A DNA stretch of 64,000 bases from Nitrospira sp. Lineage in GTDB: Bacteria; Nitrospirota; Nitrospiria; Nitrospirales; Nitrospiraceae. The position numbers and the translations under genes were made by a program. Shown piece after piece: positions 29,358-39,425 of this stretch (position 1 is the first letter of the stretch; each line of letters opens with the position of its first letter). The notes below the pieces were generated by a model. That model searched no databases, was not told the origin of the DNA, and saw nothing but the letters and a program-made list of their open reading frames with translations. The DNA lies in assembly GCA_024760545.1 (NCBI GenBank), contig CP060501.1, positions 3,426,036-3,490,035 of the forward strand. Reading direction: 5' to 3'.

Positions 29358-30899
29358 TCACGGTTCATAGGCTAGGCGACAGGTCACCGCCAATACATAG
29401 CGAGAAACGGTTCTTAGAATTTCCGGATCGATGGTATCGGCGGTATCCGTCGGTTGATGAAAATGCGGATGCACGCCGCCGCTGACCACGGTGACCGTCG
29501 GCACGCCGGCTTCCTTGAACGGCACATGATCGCCTCCGGGGAAAAATCCGTACAGGTCCAGTTTGTCATGAACTCCGGCAGCCTTCCCTGTTTCCAGCAG
29601 GACATCCTTTTCTAATCCTGTCACGCCTACGGTGAGCCGTCCGTTTCCGACACCGGCATGGTCGATGTTGATCATGGCTTTCGTTGCACTGAGCGGGACC
29701 AATGGCCGCGAGGTATACAGGCGCGAGCCAAGAAGATCGCGTTCTTCACCGCTAAACGAGACAAAGAAGATCGTTCGGGATGGCCGCAGCTCGGCTTTCG
29801 CCAGAGCCCGTGCCACCTCCAAGATCACGGCTGTTCCGGAGGCGTTGTCATCTGCTCCCGGGAAGAGCACGCCTCCTGCGCGACCGAAGTGATCACGATG
29901 AGCCCCGATAATCACCGCGTCCGTTCCGGTTCCAGGGATCATCCCCACTACGTTGATCAAGGCCCCCTCCGTGGTCGTCGTCTTCCACTGAAGCGAGGCA
30001 AACTTGCCGGTCAGGACGGCTTGTGACGCAGGGGTGTGGTTCAGTTTTTCTTGAAAAGCCCGCAGACGATCGGGAATTTCCCCCTTTGGCTCCGCAAGAA
30101 TCTCTTGGGCTAGGGGTGTGCTGATCCATGCGCCCGGAATAGCCTGATCAAGTGGCAATTGTCCGTAGAACGCGCTGGGATTTCCCGTGACGCCTTTTCG
30201 AGCCTCATAGGGGTGGAGGATCGGTCCGGTGGCCATGAGATAGCCTATCGCCCCGTGATCCCGGGCGACTCGAACCTTATCGGCATGGCTGACGGAACGT
30301 TGGTAATGTTCCGGCTTGCCCCGCAAAAACAAGACGATGCAATTGTTCACGTCGATACCTGCATAGTCGTCGATGCCTTGTGCAGGATCGACGATGCCGT
30401 ATCCGACGAAGACGATCTGGGCTTGGATGTCCGCGGATGGAGAGTCAAAAATAGGGAAGTAATCGGCACCGACCTGTTTTGCGGATAAGGTGCTTGTGGT
30501 GCCGATCTTCAGTATTGGGTCCGGTGCAATCGTCACGGTGGGTACGAGGGTGGCCATAGCCCCTAAAAAGTTGCCTTTTTTATCCTCTATGAAGGGCAAT
30601 ATCAGTGGGCCATTACGAATGTTCGGCAGCCGCAATCCAGCCGAGAGAAACTCTTGTGCCACCCATCGCGCTGATTCGTGATCATCCTTCGTGCCACTCT
30701 GCCGTCCATTGAATGAGGGACCGCTGAGTGTCCGAATGTCCGCCATCAATCGTTCCACTGAAAGCGAATTGGTGGCAGCTAGAAGGGCTGCCTCAGGTGA
30801 TTGAGCCAGGCATGGATTCAGTGGCAGAAGCAGCGAGACGGCAGCGCAGGCTAGAATGCAGGGCATCCGAGAAGGAATAGGCAAGCAAATCCGACTCAT
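29358..30899 (-). CDS. exported M28 aminopeptidase with PA-like domain
   Basis: An approximately 513-residue zinc metallopeptidase of family M28. It has a signal peptide (SLLLPLNPCLAQS), then a segment resembling a PA insert (FVGYGIVDPAQGIDDYAGID), then the catalytic domain. Zinc ligands and catalytic residues are visible: GAHRDHFG, GADDNASG, SFSGEERDLLG, IDHAGVG and FHQPTDTADTID. It removes N-terminal residues from peptides outside the cytoplasm. ATG at 30899 is chosen, though a start at 30929 is in frame. Confidence 0.88.
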   Translation of the reverse strand: MSRICLPIPSRMPCILACAAVSLLLPLNPCLAQSPEAALLAATNSLSVERLMADIRTLSGPSFNGRQSGTKDDHESARWVAQEFLSAGLRLPNIRNGPLILPFIEDKKGNFLGAMATLVPTVTIAPDPILKIGTTSTLSAKQVGADYFPIFDSPSADIQAQIVFVGYGIVDPAQGIDDYAGIDVNNCIVLFLRGKPEHYQRSVSHADKVRVARDHGAIGYLMATGPILHPYEARKGVTGNPSAFYGQLPLDQAIPGAWISTPLAQEILAEPKGEIPDRLRAFQEKLNHTPASQAVLTGKFASLQWKTTTTEGALINVVGMIPGTGTDAVIIGAHRDHFGRAGGVLFPGADDNASGTAVILEVARALAKAELRPSRTIFFVSFSGEERDLLGSRLYTSRPLVPLSATKAMINIDHAGVGNGRLTVGVTGLEKDVLLETGKAAGVHDKLDLYGFFPGGDHVPFKEAGVPTVTVVSGGVHPHFHQPTDTADTIDPEILRTVSRYVLAVTCRLAYEP

Positions 30900-30966
30900 C
30901 GTGATTTCATGGTCATGACGTGGCGGCAATTCAAGCTGCGGATCATAGCATACCCGAGAAACCAGG

Positions 30967-30995
30967 TTGCAGAGCCGGATTGAGCCAGGTACTAT
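30967..30995 (+). promoter_or_regulatory. promoter of the 31060-32114 unit
   Basis: TTGCAG (30967-30972), a 17-base spacer and TACTAT (30990-30995), 65 bases before the first ATG. Confidence 0.5.
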
Positions 30996-31059
30996 TCAGA
31001 AAAAGTATGGGTTGGTAATCGAGCCGGAAGAACACCGCTTCAGTAGTAAGGGAGTGAGT

Positions 31060-31314
31060 ATGGCAGGTGGCGAGCCAGGAAAAGGACTGTACGATCACTT
31101 GTATCGGAGATTTTTCGAGCAACGCGACAGTCATGACGGGTATTTGTTCCAGGAAGCCCCAGGCGGCAGCGCTCCGACGCCGGCGCTTACGTTCGGCGAA
31201 AAGCTGCGGTGGTGGACCTGGGATCGATGGCAACGACGGAAGAAACTTCTTGCCGAGCGCGACCGCCTGCAGCGCGAGATTCTCCAAATCAAAAAACCGG
31301 AAAGTTCAGCGTAA
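31060..31314 (+). CDS. small basic hypothetical protein
   Basis: An 84-residue soluble protein of unknown function. The N-terminal half is aromatic-rich (LYDHLYRRFFEQRD) and the C-terminal half forms a basic helix (RRKKLLAERDRLQREI), probably a short coiled coil. TAAGGGAG lies 6 bases before the ATG. The stop and the next start overlap as TAATG, so it is coupled to the LamG-like gene. Confidence 0.6.
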   Translation: MAGGEPGKGLYDHLYRRFFEQRDSHDGYLFQEAPGGSAPTPALTFGEKLRWWTWDRWQRRKKLLAERDRLQREILQIKKPESSA

Positions 31315-32114
31315 TGTGGACGGTATCGACGAGTGTTCGAGCGTGTCATGTTAGGACACGAGTTTGCGCCACGTTCTGCGCATTCTTTGCGGCTTGTGCG
31401 GGCCTCGCCATGGAATGCGCGCCTAGCTACGGAGTGCAGAGCGAAACACAGGAAGAAAAGGCTGCCAACCTCAAAAGCCAAGCCAAAGGCGGGCTATTCC
31501 AAAAGTGGACGTTCGATCAAGATCAACTCAATGCGCTGCCCAATGGTTTCGTGAAGAGCATATCCGGTGACGAGCCGCTTGCCGAATGGGTCGTACAAGG
31601 TCGTGCGACGGCGCCTACTCCACCATACATGCTCGCCGGCGCGTCAAATTGTTCGCAACTCTGCTATCAACTGCTGGTGGTGGAGGGGTTGCAGTACGAA
31701 TATCCGGACCTCAGCGTTCGGTTTCACACACCGGAAGGATCAGCCGGTTCCGGAGGAATGATATTTGGGACGCGAGATGCGAAGAATTTTTATGCAGCAC
31801 TGATCGACCCAGTCGTCCGACATGTGCAACTTGTTCGTATGTCCGACGGGCGCGCGACACTCCTCGGTCACGCTTCAGTCAACCTTAAGCCGGTCGACTG
31901 GCACTCGCTCAGGGTGCAGCGGAATACCATCATCAGCAAGGATTTTATCGAAGTGTTTGTGGATGGGACACTTGTCTTGTCCATTGAAGACCAAACACTC
32001 GGGTTGGGACAGATCGGATTGGTCCTTCTTGGAAAATCCACGATGTTTTTCGACAGCTTCCATGCGGTCCCGCTTTTTTCGCACCGGCCGTTTTCCGGCC
32101 CGCCGGCGTACTGA
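31314..32114 (+). CDS. exported LamG-like/DUF1080-like beta-sandwich protein
   Basis: A 266-residue protein with a signal peptide (CATFCAFFAACAGLAMECA) and a concanavalin-like beta-sandwich. The features are FQKWTFDQDQLNALPNGF, RFHTPEGSAGSGGMIFGTRD, NFYAALIDP, DWHSLRVQR and FVDGTLVLSIEDQTLGLGQIGL. These match sugar-binding LamG or DUF1080-type domains, which bind or cleave glycans; no catalytic residue can be named. The ATG overlaps the previous stop as TAATG. It is probably periplasmic or a lipoprotein (Cys in AACAG). Confidence 0.7.
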   Translation: MWTVSTSVRACHVRTRVCATFCAFFAACAGLAMECAPSYGVQSETQEEKAANLKSQAKGGLFQKWTFDQDQLNALPNGFVKSISGDEPLAEWVVQGRATAPTPPYMLAGASNCSQLCYQLLVVEGLQYEYPDLSVRFHTPEGSAGSGGMIFGTRDAKNFYAALIDPVVRHVQLVRMSDGRATLLGHASVNLKPVDWHSLRVQRNTIISKDFIEVFVDGTLVLSIEDQTLGLGQIGLVLLGKSTMFFDSFHAVPLFSHRPFSGPPAY

Positions 32115-32136
32115 AGCCAGTCGGTTGGTCCCAAAC

Positions 32137-32166
32137 TTGCCTTTTCTCGTCGGTCTGGGGTAGCAT
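32137..32166 (+). promoter_or_regulatory. possible promoter of the RRM gene
   Basis: TTGCCT (32137-32142), an 18-base spacer and TAGCAT (32161-32166). It would make a leader of about 190 nt before the RRM ATG, a length common for cold-regulated or autoregulated RNA-binding-protein mRNAs. Both hexamers are 4/6 matches. Confidence 0.35.
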
Positions 32167-32363
32167 GGCGTTGCCGGATTGCGAAAGGCCTGGCAAGACC
32201 GGCGCTGAGAGTGACAAGGCCTGGACGAATGTTGTTTTGGGCCAGCCCGGGAACTGATCGGAAGCCAGAGCTAAGCCGCCGCTGTGTTGACGTCTTCGGC
32301 CCATTCCTTCCTCGTTGTTTTCTCGAGTCCAAGACAACATCATTGTGTCAAAGGAGGAGCCTG

Positions 32364-32663
32364 ATGGGTGCGAAGATCTATGTCGGTGGACTACCGTATT
32401 CAACGACCGAGCAACAGTTAAGCGATTTGTTTGCGGCGCACGGGTCCGTCGCCTCAGCGCGGATTATTACGGACAAGTTTACCGGGCAGTCGCGAGGGTT
32501 TGGATTTGTCGAAATGTCGTCCGACGGCGAAGCGCAGGCAGCGATTTCTGCCTTGAATGGTACACAGCTTGGCGGTCGCACCCTGACGGTCAACGAAGCT
32601 CGTCCTCAGGAACCCCGTTCCGGTGGAGGAGGGCGTGGAGGTTTCGGAGGGGGTCGCGGCTGA
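32364..32663 (+). CDS. RRM-domain RNA-binding protein with Gly-rich tail
   Basis: A 99-residue single-RRM protein like the cyanobacterial Rbp group. RNP-2 is IYVGGL (residues 5-10) and RNP-1 is RGFGFVEM (44-51), both intact. The tail is a short GGGGRGGFGGGRG. Such proteins bind single-stranded RNA and often act in cold or stress responses, which is inference here. AAGGAGG lies before the ATG. A strong terminator follows 25 bases after the stop. A diverged homologue lies at 58322. Confidence 0.92.
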   Translation: MGAKIYVGGLPYSTTEQQLSDLFAAHGSVASARIITDKFTGQSRGFGFVEMSSDGEAQAAISALNGTQLGGRTLTVNEARPQEPRSGGGGRGGFGGGRG

Positions 32664-32687
32664 CGTCGGTCTGTTTTGCTGCGATAA

Positions 32688-32717
32688 GGGCTGCCGGAAC
32701 TCCCGGCAGCCCTTTTT
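32688..32717 (+). terminator. intrinsic terminator after the RRM gene
   Basis: A perfect 10-base stem (GGGCTGCCGG and CCGGCAGCCC, 32688-32697 and 32703-32712) with a 5-base loop, followed by TTTTT. It separates the RRM gene from uvrB. Confidence 0.9.
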
Positions 32718-32791
32718 GCTTTTCAGACGTGTTGCCAGAGTCGCACAAATGCTGATCAGACTTCTGTTCATAGGCTCCATGAGAGGGTGCG

Positions 32792-34789
32792 ATGCCACCC
32801 TTTAGACTAGAGGCTCCTTTCAAGCCCTGCGGGGATCAGCCGGAAGCCATCGCTAGGCTGACGGCTGGGGTGCAGACGGGAAAGAAGCACCAAGTTCTGC
32901 TCGGTGTGACGGGTTCAGGCAAGACTTTTACGATGGCGAGTGTCGTTGAACGTGTTCAAAAACCCACGCTGGTACTGGTCCATAATAAGACGTTGGCCGG
33001 TCAACTCTATCAAGAATTCAAGCAGTTCTTTCCGGATAACGCGGTTGAGTATTTCGTGAGCTATTATGATTATTACCAGCCTGAAGCCTATATCCCGCAG
33101 AGTGATACGTATATCGCAAAGGATGCCTCCATTAATGATGCCATCGATCAGATGCGTCATTCCGCGACGACCGAGCTCTTACAGCGGAACGATGTCCTGA
33201 TCGTATCCTCGGTGTCCTGTATCTACGGACTCGGGTCGCCGGAGGTGTACCATGACATGCTGATCTATTTGGAGGAGGGCACCGAGACGAGGCGAGAAAA
33301 GATTCTCTCGAAGCTGGTGGAGATTCAATACGAACGCAACGACGTGGACTTCCATCGTGGAACGTTTCGAGCGCGCGGAGATGTCATCGAAATTTTCCCT
33401 GCTTCGTCGGAAGCGAAGTCGGTGCGTATCGAGCTCTTCGGGGATGTCGTCGACGCCATTCACGAAATCGATCCGCTTACCGGCAAATCGTTGGGCAAGC
33501 TTCCCAAGATCGCCATCTACCCGAATACCCATTACCTCATCGCTCCCGATCGCTATGAGCGGGCCATCACCGGCATTGAGGACGAACTCGACGAACGAAC
33601 CGCGTATTTCAAGAAAGCGGGGCGTCTGGTGGAGGCTCAACGCATCGAGCAGCGCACCAAGTTCGACCTTGAAATGATCCGCGCCATGGGCTATTGCCAC
33701 GGGATCGAAAACTACTCTCGTCATCTCAGCGGCCGGTTGCCGGGTGAGGCGCCTCCCACGTTGTTGGACTATTTTCCGAAGGAGTTTTTGTTGATCGTCG
33801 ATGAGTCTCACGCGACCATTCCCCAAGTTGGGGGAATGTACGAAGGAGATTACTCCAGGAAACGGACGTTAGTGGAGTACGGATTTCGGCTTCCGTCCGC
33901 TGTCGACAACCGCCCATTGAAGTTTTCTGAGTTCCAGAATTGTCTCAATCAGGTTGTGTATGTGTCCGCAACCCCCGGCTCATACGAACTGGAGCATGCC
34001 GGCTCCGATGTGATCGAACAAATCGTTCGCCCGACCGGTCTCATGGATCCGCGGATCGAAGTCGTGCCTGCCAAGGGGCAGGTGGACCATCTGCTTGGTC
34101 AGGTCCGCGCGGAAGTGGCGAGAGGCGGCAGGGTGCTTGTGACAACCTTGACGAAGCGCATGGCGGAAGACTTGACGGAGTATTACCACGACCTGGGAGT
34201 CAAAGTGCGCTATCTGCATTCCGACATCAAGACGCTTGAGCGAGCCGAGATCGTGCGCGACCTGCGCCGCGGTGAATTTGACGTGCTGGTGGGGATCAAT
34301 TTGTTGCGGGAAGGTCTTGATCTTCCCGAGGTGAGCCTGGTGGCCATTCTGGACGCCGATAAGGAAGGCTATTTGCGCTCGTACCGCGCCTTGATTCAAA
34401 CGGCGGGGCGAGCCGCGCGCAATCTCGACGGACGGGTGATTTTTTATGGGGATGCTGTGACGGATTCGATGCAACAGGCCATCGAAGAAACAGGCCGCCG
34501 CCGCGGAATCCAAGCCGAGTATAACCGCGTCCACGACATTACCCCTGTCGGTATCGTCAAAAGTATTCCATCCTTGGAATACGCGGTCGCCGACATGGAC
34601 TATGTGCGGTTGGATGTTGCCGCCGAATCAGTAGAGCCGTATGGGTCGGCGGAATCCATGGATCAGGCCATCGAGCGGCTCGAGGCAGAGATGAAAGCCG
34701 CCGCCAAAGAATTGGCCTTTGAACGGGCCGCGGAGTTACGTAACCAGATTCGGTCGCTGCGATTGCAGGCGTTGAACGCGAAGTCTTAG
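32792..34789 (+). CDS. uvrB: excinuclease ABC subunit B (UvrB)
   Basis: A 665-residue helicase-like subunit of nucleotide excision repair, loaded onto damage by UvrA. Walker A is GVTGSGKT (residues 38-45). The damage-probing beta-hairpin [16 protein letters not shown] is intact, and later helicase motifs ([41 protein letters not shown]) follow. The C-terminal UVR domain ([14 protein letters not shown]) contacts UvrC. The stop overlaps the convergent DUF4321 gene by 4 bases. Confidence 0.97.
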   Translation: MPPFRLEAPFKPCGDQPEAIARLTAGVQTGKKHQVLLGVTGSGKTFTMASVVERVQKPTLVLVHNKTLAGQLYQEFKQFFPDNAVEYFVSYYDYYQPEAYIPQSDTYIAKDASINDAIDQMRHSATTELLQRNDVLIVSSVSCIYGLGSPEVYHDMLIYLEEGTETRREKILSKLVEIQYERNDVDFHRGTFRARGDVIEIFPASSEAKSVRIELFGDVVDAIHEIDPLTGKSLGKLPKIAIYPNTHYLIAPDRYERAITGIEDELDERTAYFKKAGRLVEAQRIEQRTKFDLEMIRAMGYCHGIENYSRHLSGRLPGEAPPTLLDYFPKEFLLIVDESHATIPQVGGMYEGDYSRKRTLVEYGFRLPSAVDNRPLKFSEFQNCLNQVVYVSATPGSYELEHAGSDVIEQIVRPTGLMDPRIEVVPAKGQVDHLLGQVRAEVARGGRVLVTTLTKRMAEDLTEYYHDLGVKVRYLHSDIKTLERAEIVRDLRRGEFDVLVGINLLREGLDLPEVSLVAILDADKEGYLRSYRALIQTAGRAARNLDGRVIFYGDAVTDSMQQAIEETGRRRGIQAEYNRVHDITPVGIVKSIPSLEYAVADMDYVRLDVAAESVEPYGSAESMDQAIERLEAEMKAAAKELAFERAAELRNQIRSLRLQALNAKS

Positions 34790-35046
34790 ACGTGCTTATA
34801 GAGATAGATCCCGATGAACATACCGAGGATGCTGAGGATGTTGACTTTAATATTGAACCCTAATACGAGTTTGATCAGGACCAGGTCGATGGTAAGGGGA
34901 GGGCTGATACCGGGGGTGAAATGAGTTGAGAAAATGCTTTGGATGGTGCCTTGAGGCGCCATGACGTGGAGAATCTCCCCGAGTATCCCACCAAGCAGCC
35001 CTCCGATCAGCACGAAAATGAGAAGAACCCAGGGCGATTTTCTCAC
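34786..35046 (-). CDS. DUF4321 small membrane protein
   Basis: An 86-residue membrane protein with an N-terminal helix ([21 protein letters not shown]) and a C-terminal helix ([14 protein letters not shown]). The Gly-rich first helix, [23 protein letters not shown] in the loop and length match DUF4321, of unknown function. It is convergent with uvrB and overlaps its last 4 bases. Confidence 0.8.
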   Translation of the reverse strand: MRKSPWVLLIFVLIGGLLGGILGEILHVMAPQGTIQSIFSTHFTPGISPPLTIDLVLIKLVLGFNIKVNILSILGMFIGIYLYKHV

Positions 35047-35158
35047 GCGACCGCTCTTTCTCCCTTTATGGATTTCCCGATCGTCGTTCGCTGGTGTTGA
35101 AAGGCACCATATCCGAAGGTTCCGGGCATGTCAATAAAACTACCGACTCATGTGCACC

Positions 35159-35186
35159 TTGACTTGCCCCCCTTTGGTTCTATACA
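35159..35186 (+). promoter_or_regulatory. promoter of the ffh-rpsP-rimM-trmD-rplS operon
   Basis: TTGACT (35159-35164), a 16-base spacer and TATACA (35181-35186), about 100 bases before ffh. Confidence 0.65.
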
Positions 35187-35285
35187 CTGCCCGATGGTCT
35201 TTTTCTAGAATTTTCAAAGCGATCGGAGATCTGGTCTAAGACTTCAATAGTCTCTTCCTCATGGTGATGTGATAGATGTGGCGTC

Positions 35286-36632
35286 ATGCTTGATGCGCTG
35301 AGCGAGAAGTTTGAAAAAATCCTGAAGAAGCTACGTGGGCAGGGTGTGCTCACGGAGCAGAACATTACCGAAGCGTTGAAGGAGGTGCGCTTTGCGCTTC
35401 TTGAAGCAGACGTCAACTTCAAGATTGTCAAAGAGTTCATTGATCGTGTCCGTCAAAAGGCCATTGGACAGGAGGTTCTGCAGAGTCTGACTCCCGGGCA
35501 TCAGGTCGTCAAGGTTGTCTGGGATGAGTTGCGGGAGATGATGGGGCATGAGCGGGCTAGGCTTGCTCTGAGCTCTAATCCGCCGACCGTGGTGATGATG
35601 GTCGGATTGCAAGGCGCCGGGAAAACGACGACCTGCGGCAAGCTGGCTCATCTCTTTAAGAACCAAGGTAAACGAGTGTTGTTGGTTGCGGCTGATCCAC
35701 GCAGGCCTGCAGCCGGCGAGCAATTGAGCGCCCTTGGTCGGGATCTCGGCGTGGAAGTTCATCGCGCTGATCATGCGCAGGCTTCTCAAGCGGATGTCGT
35801 GCGTATCTGCCGCGCGGGGGTTGACCGAGGACGAGAGCAGGGCTTCGACGTCGTCATTCTGGATACCGGCGGGCGGTTGCATATCGATGACGAGTTAATG
35901 GGCGAACTGGTAGCCGTGAAAACAGCCGTGACTCCTCATGAAGTGCTGTTGGTCGCTGATGCGATGACCGGTCAGGATGCGGTGATGATGGCCGGCCAAT
36001 TTGACCAGAAGATCGGGTTGACCGGCGTCATTTTGACCAAGGTAGAAGGTGATGCGCGCGGAGGGGCGGTCTTGTCCATTCGTGCCACGACCGGCAAGCC
36101 TATCAAGTTTCTGGGTGTCGGCGAGAAATTGGACGCCCTTGAGCCGTTTCATCCGGACCGAATGGCCTCCCGCATTCTCGGGATGGGCGATGTGCTGTCG
36201 CTCATTGAAAAAGCCCAAGAGAGCATCACGCGGGAGCAAGCCGAGGAAGCTCAGAAGCGGCTGACCAGCAATACGTTCACCCTTGAGGATTTTCGCACTC
36301 AGCTCGGACAGATGAATCGACTGGGCTCATTCGAGCAGATTCTGGGCATGCTCCCTGGCGGGCAAAAGTTAAAGCAGGCAATCGAAGGGGACAAGCCGGA
36401 GCGGGAAATCGGACGTGTGGTAGCCGTGATCGATTCGATGACCGCGCGGGAACGCCGCGATCATACGATTATCAATGGAAGCCGCAAGAAGCGAATCGCT
36501 CGCGGCAGTGGGACGACCGTGCAGGACGTGAATCGGCTCATCAAGCAATTCTTGTCCGCGAAGAAGTTGGCAAAGGCGATGACCGGTGCGGGGGGGCGAC
36601 GACAGCTTGCCCAACTCATGCGCTCCCGGTAG
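35286..36632 (+). CDS. ffh: signal recognition particle protein Ffh
   Basis: A 448-residue SRP54 GTPase that binds signal sequences and 4.5S RNA and delivers ribosomes to FtsY. The N domain helix bundle is followed by the G domain with GLQGAGKTT (P-loop), VLLVAADPRRPAA, ILDTGGR and TKVEGDARGGA. The C-terminal M domain (MNRLGSFEQILGMLPGG and GSRKKRIARGSGT) is complete. It begins the ribosome and tRNA-modification operon; rpsP follows 42 bases later. Confidence 0.97.
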   Translation: MLDALSEKFEKILKKLRGQGVLTEQNITEALKEVRFALLEADVNFKIVKEFIDRVRQKAIGQEVLQSLTPGHQVVKVVWDELREMMGHERARLALSSNPPTVVMMVGLQGAGKTTTCGKLAHLFKNQGKRVLLVAADPRRPAAGEQLSALGRDLGVEVHRADHAQASQADVVRICRAGVDRGREQGFDVVILDTGGRLHIDDELMGELVAVKTAVTPHEVLLVADAMTGQDAVMMAGQFDQKIGLTGVILTKVEGDARGGAVLSIRATTGKPIKFLGVGEKLDALEPFHPDRMASRILGMGDVLSLIEKAQESITREQAEEAQKRLTSNTFTLEDFRTQLGQMNRLGSFEQILGMLPGGQKLKQAIEGDKPEREIGRVVAVIDSMTARERRDHTIINGSRKKRIARGSGTTVQDVNRLIKQFLSAKKLAKAMTGAGGRRQLAQLMRSR

Positions 36633-36674
36633 GCGCTCTACACATAGCTCAAAACCGTGTAAAGGAGGATAGTT

Positions 36675-36968
36675 GTGGCTGTACATTTGAGATTAGCTCG
36701 AACTGGGCGTCATAAACGCCCGATGTATCGGTTGGTAGCGGCTGATTCGCGCAAGGCGCGCGACGGGCGTTTCCTCGAGATCCTGGGAATCTTCGATCCA
36801 TTGAAAGATGCCGGTCTGCCGGAGCTGAAGCAGGAGCGTGTCCTCACCTGGCTTCGGCACGGCGCTCAACCCACGGTGACCGTGCGGACCTTGTTGCGCC
36901 GGGCTGGCGTGTGGAAACAGTTCGAGGCTGAAAAAGCCGCTCAGAAAAAGGCGCCTGCTTCATCCTGA
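36675..36968 (+). CDS. rpsP: 30S ribosomal protein S16
   Basis: A 97-residue small-subunit protein; the conserved start MAVHLRLARTGRHKRPMYRL and SRKARDGRFLEILGIFDP identify it. S16 is needed for 30S assembly. GTG start with AAAGGAGG upstream. It sits in the classical rpsP-rimM-trmD-rplS order. Confidence 0.97.
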   Translation: MAVHLRLARTGRHKRPMYRLVAADSRKARDGRFLEILGIFDPLKDAGLPELKQERVLTWLRHGAQPTVTVRTLLRRAGVWKQFEAEKAAQKKAPASS

Positions 36969-36976
36969 CGTCGTCA

Positions 36977-37495
36977 ATGGTGAATGAACTGGAAACCGTG
37001 ACGGTGGGACAGATCGAGCGGCCCTTCGGCGTCAAAGGGGAAGTGAAGGTTCGATCGCTCTCCGATGTGCCTGGCCGACTTGAAGGGTTGAGAAGAGTCA
37101 GCCTCGTGGCAAAGGACGGACAGATTCTTGAGACCAGCGTCACGCATGTGAGGCGGGCTGGGGCAGGATATATTCTCGGGTTGGCTGGTGTGACTACACC
37201 GGAGGGGGCGGGCCTTTGGCGCGGCGGATTCATTCGGACGACTCGCGGATCCGTGCCCGCGCTCCCGGATGGGCAATACTATGAGTGTGATCTGGTCGGT
37301 CTTGCTGTCCACACCGAAGAGGGGCGGCCGATCGGTGTACTGGAAGACATTCTAGAAGTGCCGGGAAATCCCGTATTCGTTGTTCGTCAAGGAGACAAAG
37401 AGATCTTGATCCCGGCGGCGAAAGAATTGGTCCTTGCCGTCGATCTTCCGGCTCGCAGGATGACGGTTCGTTTAGTCGACGGGTTGGGTGACTAG
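36977..37495 (+). CDS. rimM: 16S rRNA processing protein RimM
   Basis: A 172-residue 30S maturation factor that binds S19 and the 16S head. The N-terminal barrel (VGQIERPFGVKGEVKVRSLSD) and C-terminal PRC-like domain (YYECDLVGLAVHTEEG, GNPVFVVRQGDKEILIPA) are both complete. It starts 8 bases after rpsP and ends 1 base before trmD. Confidence 0.96.
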   Translation: MVNELETVTVGQIERPFGVKGEVKVRSLSDVPGRLEGLRRVSLVAKDGQILETSVTHVRRAGAGYILGLAGVTTPEGAGLWRGGFIRTTRGSVPALPDGQYYECDLVGLAVHTEEGRPIGVLEDILEVPGNPVFVVRQGDKEILIPAAKELVLAVDLPARRMTVRLVDGLGD

Positions 37496-37496
37496 C

Positions 37497-38282
37497 ATGT
37501 TGCGGTTTGAGATTCTGACATTGTTTCCGGAGATGTTCGCACCGGTCTTGGCGCACAGTATGCTCAAGCGGGGCCAAGATAAGGGCCTGCTCAATGTGAA
37601 GGTGCATAATTTGCGGGACTTCACGACGGATCGTCACAAGATAGTCGATGATATGCCGTATGGAGGTGGGGCCGGCATGGTCATGAAAGCCGAGCCGATT
37701 CTTCTGGCGGTTGAGGCGGTCCGGAGCGAAGCGCAGTCGAGCGGAGAGGACATTCGGGTGCTGTTTCCGACTCCGCACGGCCGCCCGCTTACACAGCACT
37801 ATGTGCAGCAGTTAGCCGGGGAGTCTCGCCGAATTGTCATTCTGTGCGGGCACTATGAGGGAGTGGATGAGCGTGTACGCCTGGCGTTGGCTCCTGAGGA
37901 AGTTTCGCTCGGAGATTATGTGTTGACGGGAGGTGAATTGCCGGCCCTCGTGTTGATCGATGCGGCGGCACGGCTCGTTCCCGGTGTGTTAGGTGACCCC
38001 AGTTCTGTGCTGGAGGAATCGTTTTCTGATTCGTTGTTGGAGTATCCGCAATACACGAGACCGGCAGAGGTCGGTGGAGTCGGTGTGCCCGACGTGTTGC
38101 TGTCGGGCCATCATGAGGCCATTCGGGTGTGGCGCCGCAAAGAGGCGTTACGCAGCACGTATCTCCGCCGTCCCGATCTGCTAAAGGATCGGACGTTTAC
38201 CAGTGAAGATCGACAGTTGTTGGATGAATTGATGAACGAAGGGCTATTGACGGCCCCGGTATCACGTCGGGAGGAGGGGTAA
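37497..38282 (+). CDS. trmD: tRNA (guanine-N1)-methyltransferase TrmD
   Basis: A 261-residue SPOUT-class enzyme that makes m1G37 in tRNA, preventing frameshifts. The start [25 protein letters not shown], the knot [11 protein letters not shown] and [18 protein letters not shown] are all present. ATG at 37497, one base after the rimM stop, is preferred to a GTG at 37488 because it matches the family start. rplS follows 4 bases later. Confidence 0.97.
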   Translation: MLRFEILTLFPEMFAPVLAHSMLKRGQDKGLLNVKVHNLRDFTTDRHKIVDDMPYGGGAGMVMKAEPILLAVEAVRSEAQSSGEDIRVLFPTPHGRPLTQHYVQQLAGESRRIVILCGHYEGVDERVRLALAPEEVSLGDYVLTGGELPALVLIDAAARLVPGVLGDPSSVLEESFSDSLLEYPQYTRPAEVGGVGVPDVLLSGHHEAIRVWRRKEALRSTYLRRPDLLKDRTFTSEDRQLLDELMNEGLLTAPVSRREEG

Positions 38283-38286
38283 GGAC

Positions 38287-38694
38287 ATGAATCAGTTGGA
38301 GCGCATTCAGCGGTCGTTGACGAAGAAATCGGCGCCGAACTTTGAGATCGGGGATACCGTCAGGGTCCACGTCAAGGTTGTGGAAGGCGAAAAAGAGCGG
38401 ATTCAGGTGTATGAAGGGACTGTGATTGCCCGCAAGGGGAGCCTGAATACGGAAACATTCACGGTCCGAAAGATTTCGTACGGGGTGGGGGTCGAGCGGA
38501 TCTTCCCGGTGCACTCCCCGATCGTCTCCAAGGTAGATGTGGTTCGGCAGGGACGGGTTCGACGCGCGAAACTGTATTATTTGCGCGGCAAGAAGGGGCG
38601 GTTCGCGAAGGTCGAGGAGCGCGAGTTTGTCGGAGAGAGCAAACCGTCCGCGCAGCCGCCCGCGGCTGCTGAAGAAGAGACCGTCACGGCCTAG
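38287..38694 (+). CDS. rplS: 50S ribosomal protein L19
   Basis: A 135-residue large-subunit protein placed at the subunit interface. Hallmarks are [58 protein letters not shown] low-complexity acidic and Pro-rich tail of about 20 residues extends beyond the usual length. It closes the classical operon, and rnhB follows 67 bases later. Confidence 0.96.
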   Translation: MNQLERIQRSLTKKSAPNFEIGDTVRVHVKVVEGEKERIQVYEGTVIARKGSLNTETFTVRKISYGVGVERIFPVHSPIVSKVDVVRQGRVRRAKLYYLRGKKGRFAKVEEREFVGESKPSAQPPAAAEEETVTA

Positions 38695-38761
38695 ATCACT
38701 TCTTTGAACCTGTTCCATCACGGCTGGCCGATCGTGTGACTTGCCGGCGAGGGGACGTCTG

Positions 38762-39418
38762 ATGGGACCCACTGAAGAATTCGAGCGGGTAGCCCGATTA
38801 TGTGGGTATCGACGCGTAGCCGGCATTGATGAAGCAGGACGTGGCCCTCTTGCCGGTCCGGTCGTTGCGGCCGCTGTCATCTTACGGCCTCGGTGTCGAC
38901 TCTCAGGGATTGACGATTCGAAGCAACTTTCCGAAGGGGAGCGAGAGCGGTTGTATGCCGTGATTCATGAGCAGGCCGTGGGGATGGGAATCGGTTCGGC
39001 GGATGTCGCTGAAATCGATCAGTTCAATATCCTCGGGGCCACTCGTTTGGCGATGCGTCGAGCCATTGATCAACTGGTCCCTTCCCCTGATTATTTGCTC
39101 ATTGATGCCGTTGCCCTTCCTGAAATCAGAGTCCCCGCGCGGCCTATCATCAAGGGAGACTCCCTATCCGTATCGATTGCCGCTGCTTCCATCATCGCCA
39201 AAGTGACGCGGGATCGTCTCATGGCGAGGTACCATGACATGTTCCCCGAATATGGCTTTCTCTCGCATAAGGGGTATGGTACCCCGGAACATCTTGAACG
39301 ACTCCTGCGCTATGGCCCCTGCTCCATTCATCGTCGAACATTCGCGCCGGTGCAAGAAGCGATGATCGCTGCGAAGATGGAGTATGCTCAACCGCCGAGC
39401 CTTCCATTGTTCGAATAG
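38762..39418 (+). CDS. rnhB: ribonuclease HII
   Basis: A 218-residue enzyme that nicks DNA 5' to misincorporated ribonucleotides and removes RNA primers. Acidic metal ligands are in IDEAGRGPLAG (Asp and Glu), DSKQLSEGERE and LIDAVALP; the later SIAAASIIAKVTRD is typical. ATG at 38762 follows GAGGGG; an upstream frame start at 38741 is less likely. Confidence 0.95.
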   Translation: MGPTEEFERVARLCGYRRVAGIDEAGRGPLAGPVVAAAVILRPRCRLSGIDDSKQLSEGERERLYAVIHEQAVGMGIGSADVAEIDQFNILGATRLAMRRAIDQLVPSPDYLLIDAVALPEIRVPARPIIKGDSLSVSIAAASIIAKVTRDRLMARYHDMFPEYGFLSHKGYGTPEHLERLLRYGPCSIHRRTFAPVQEAMIAAKMEYAQPPSLPLFE

Positions 39419-39425
39419 TACGCGC

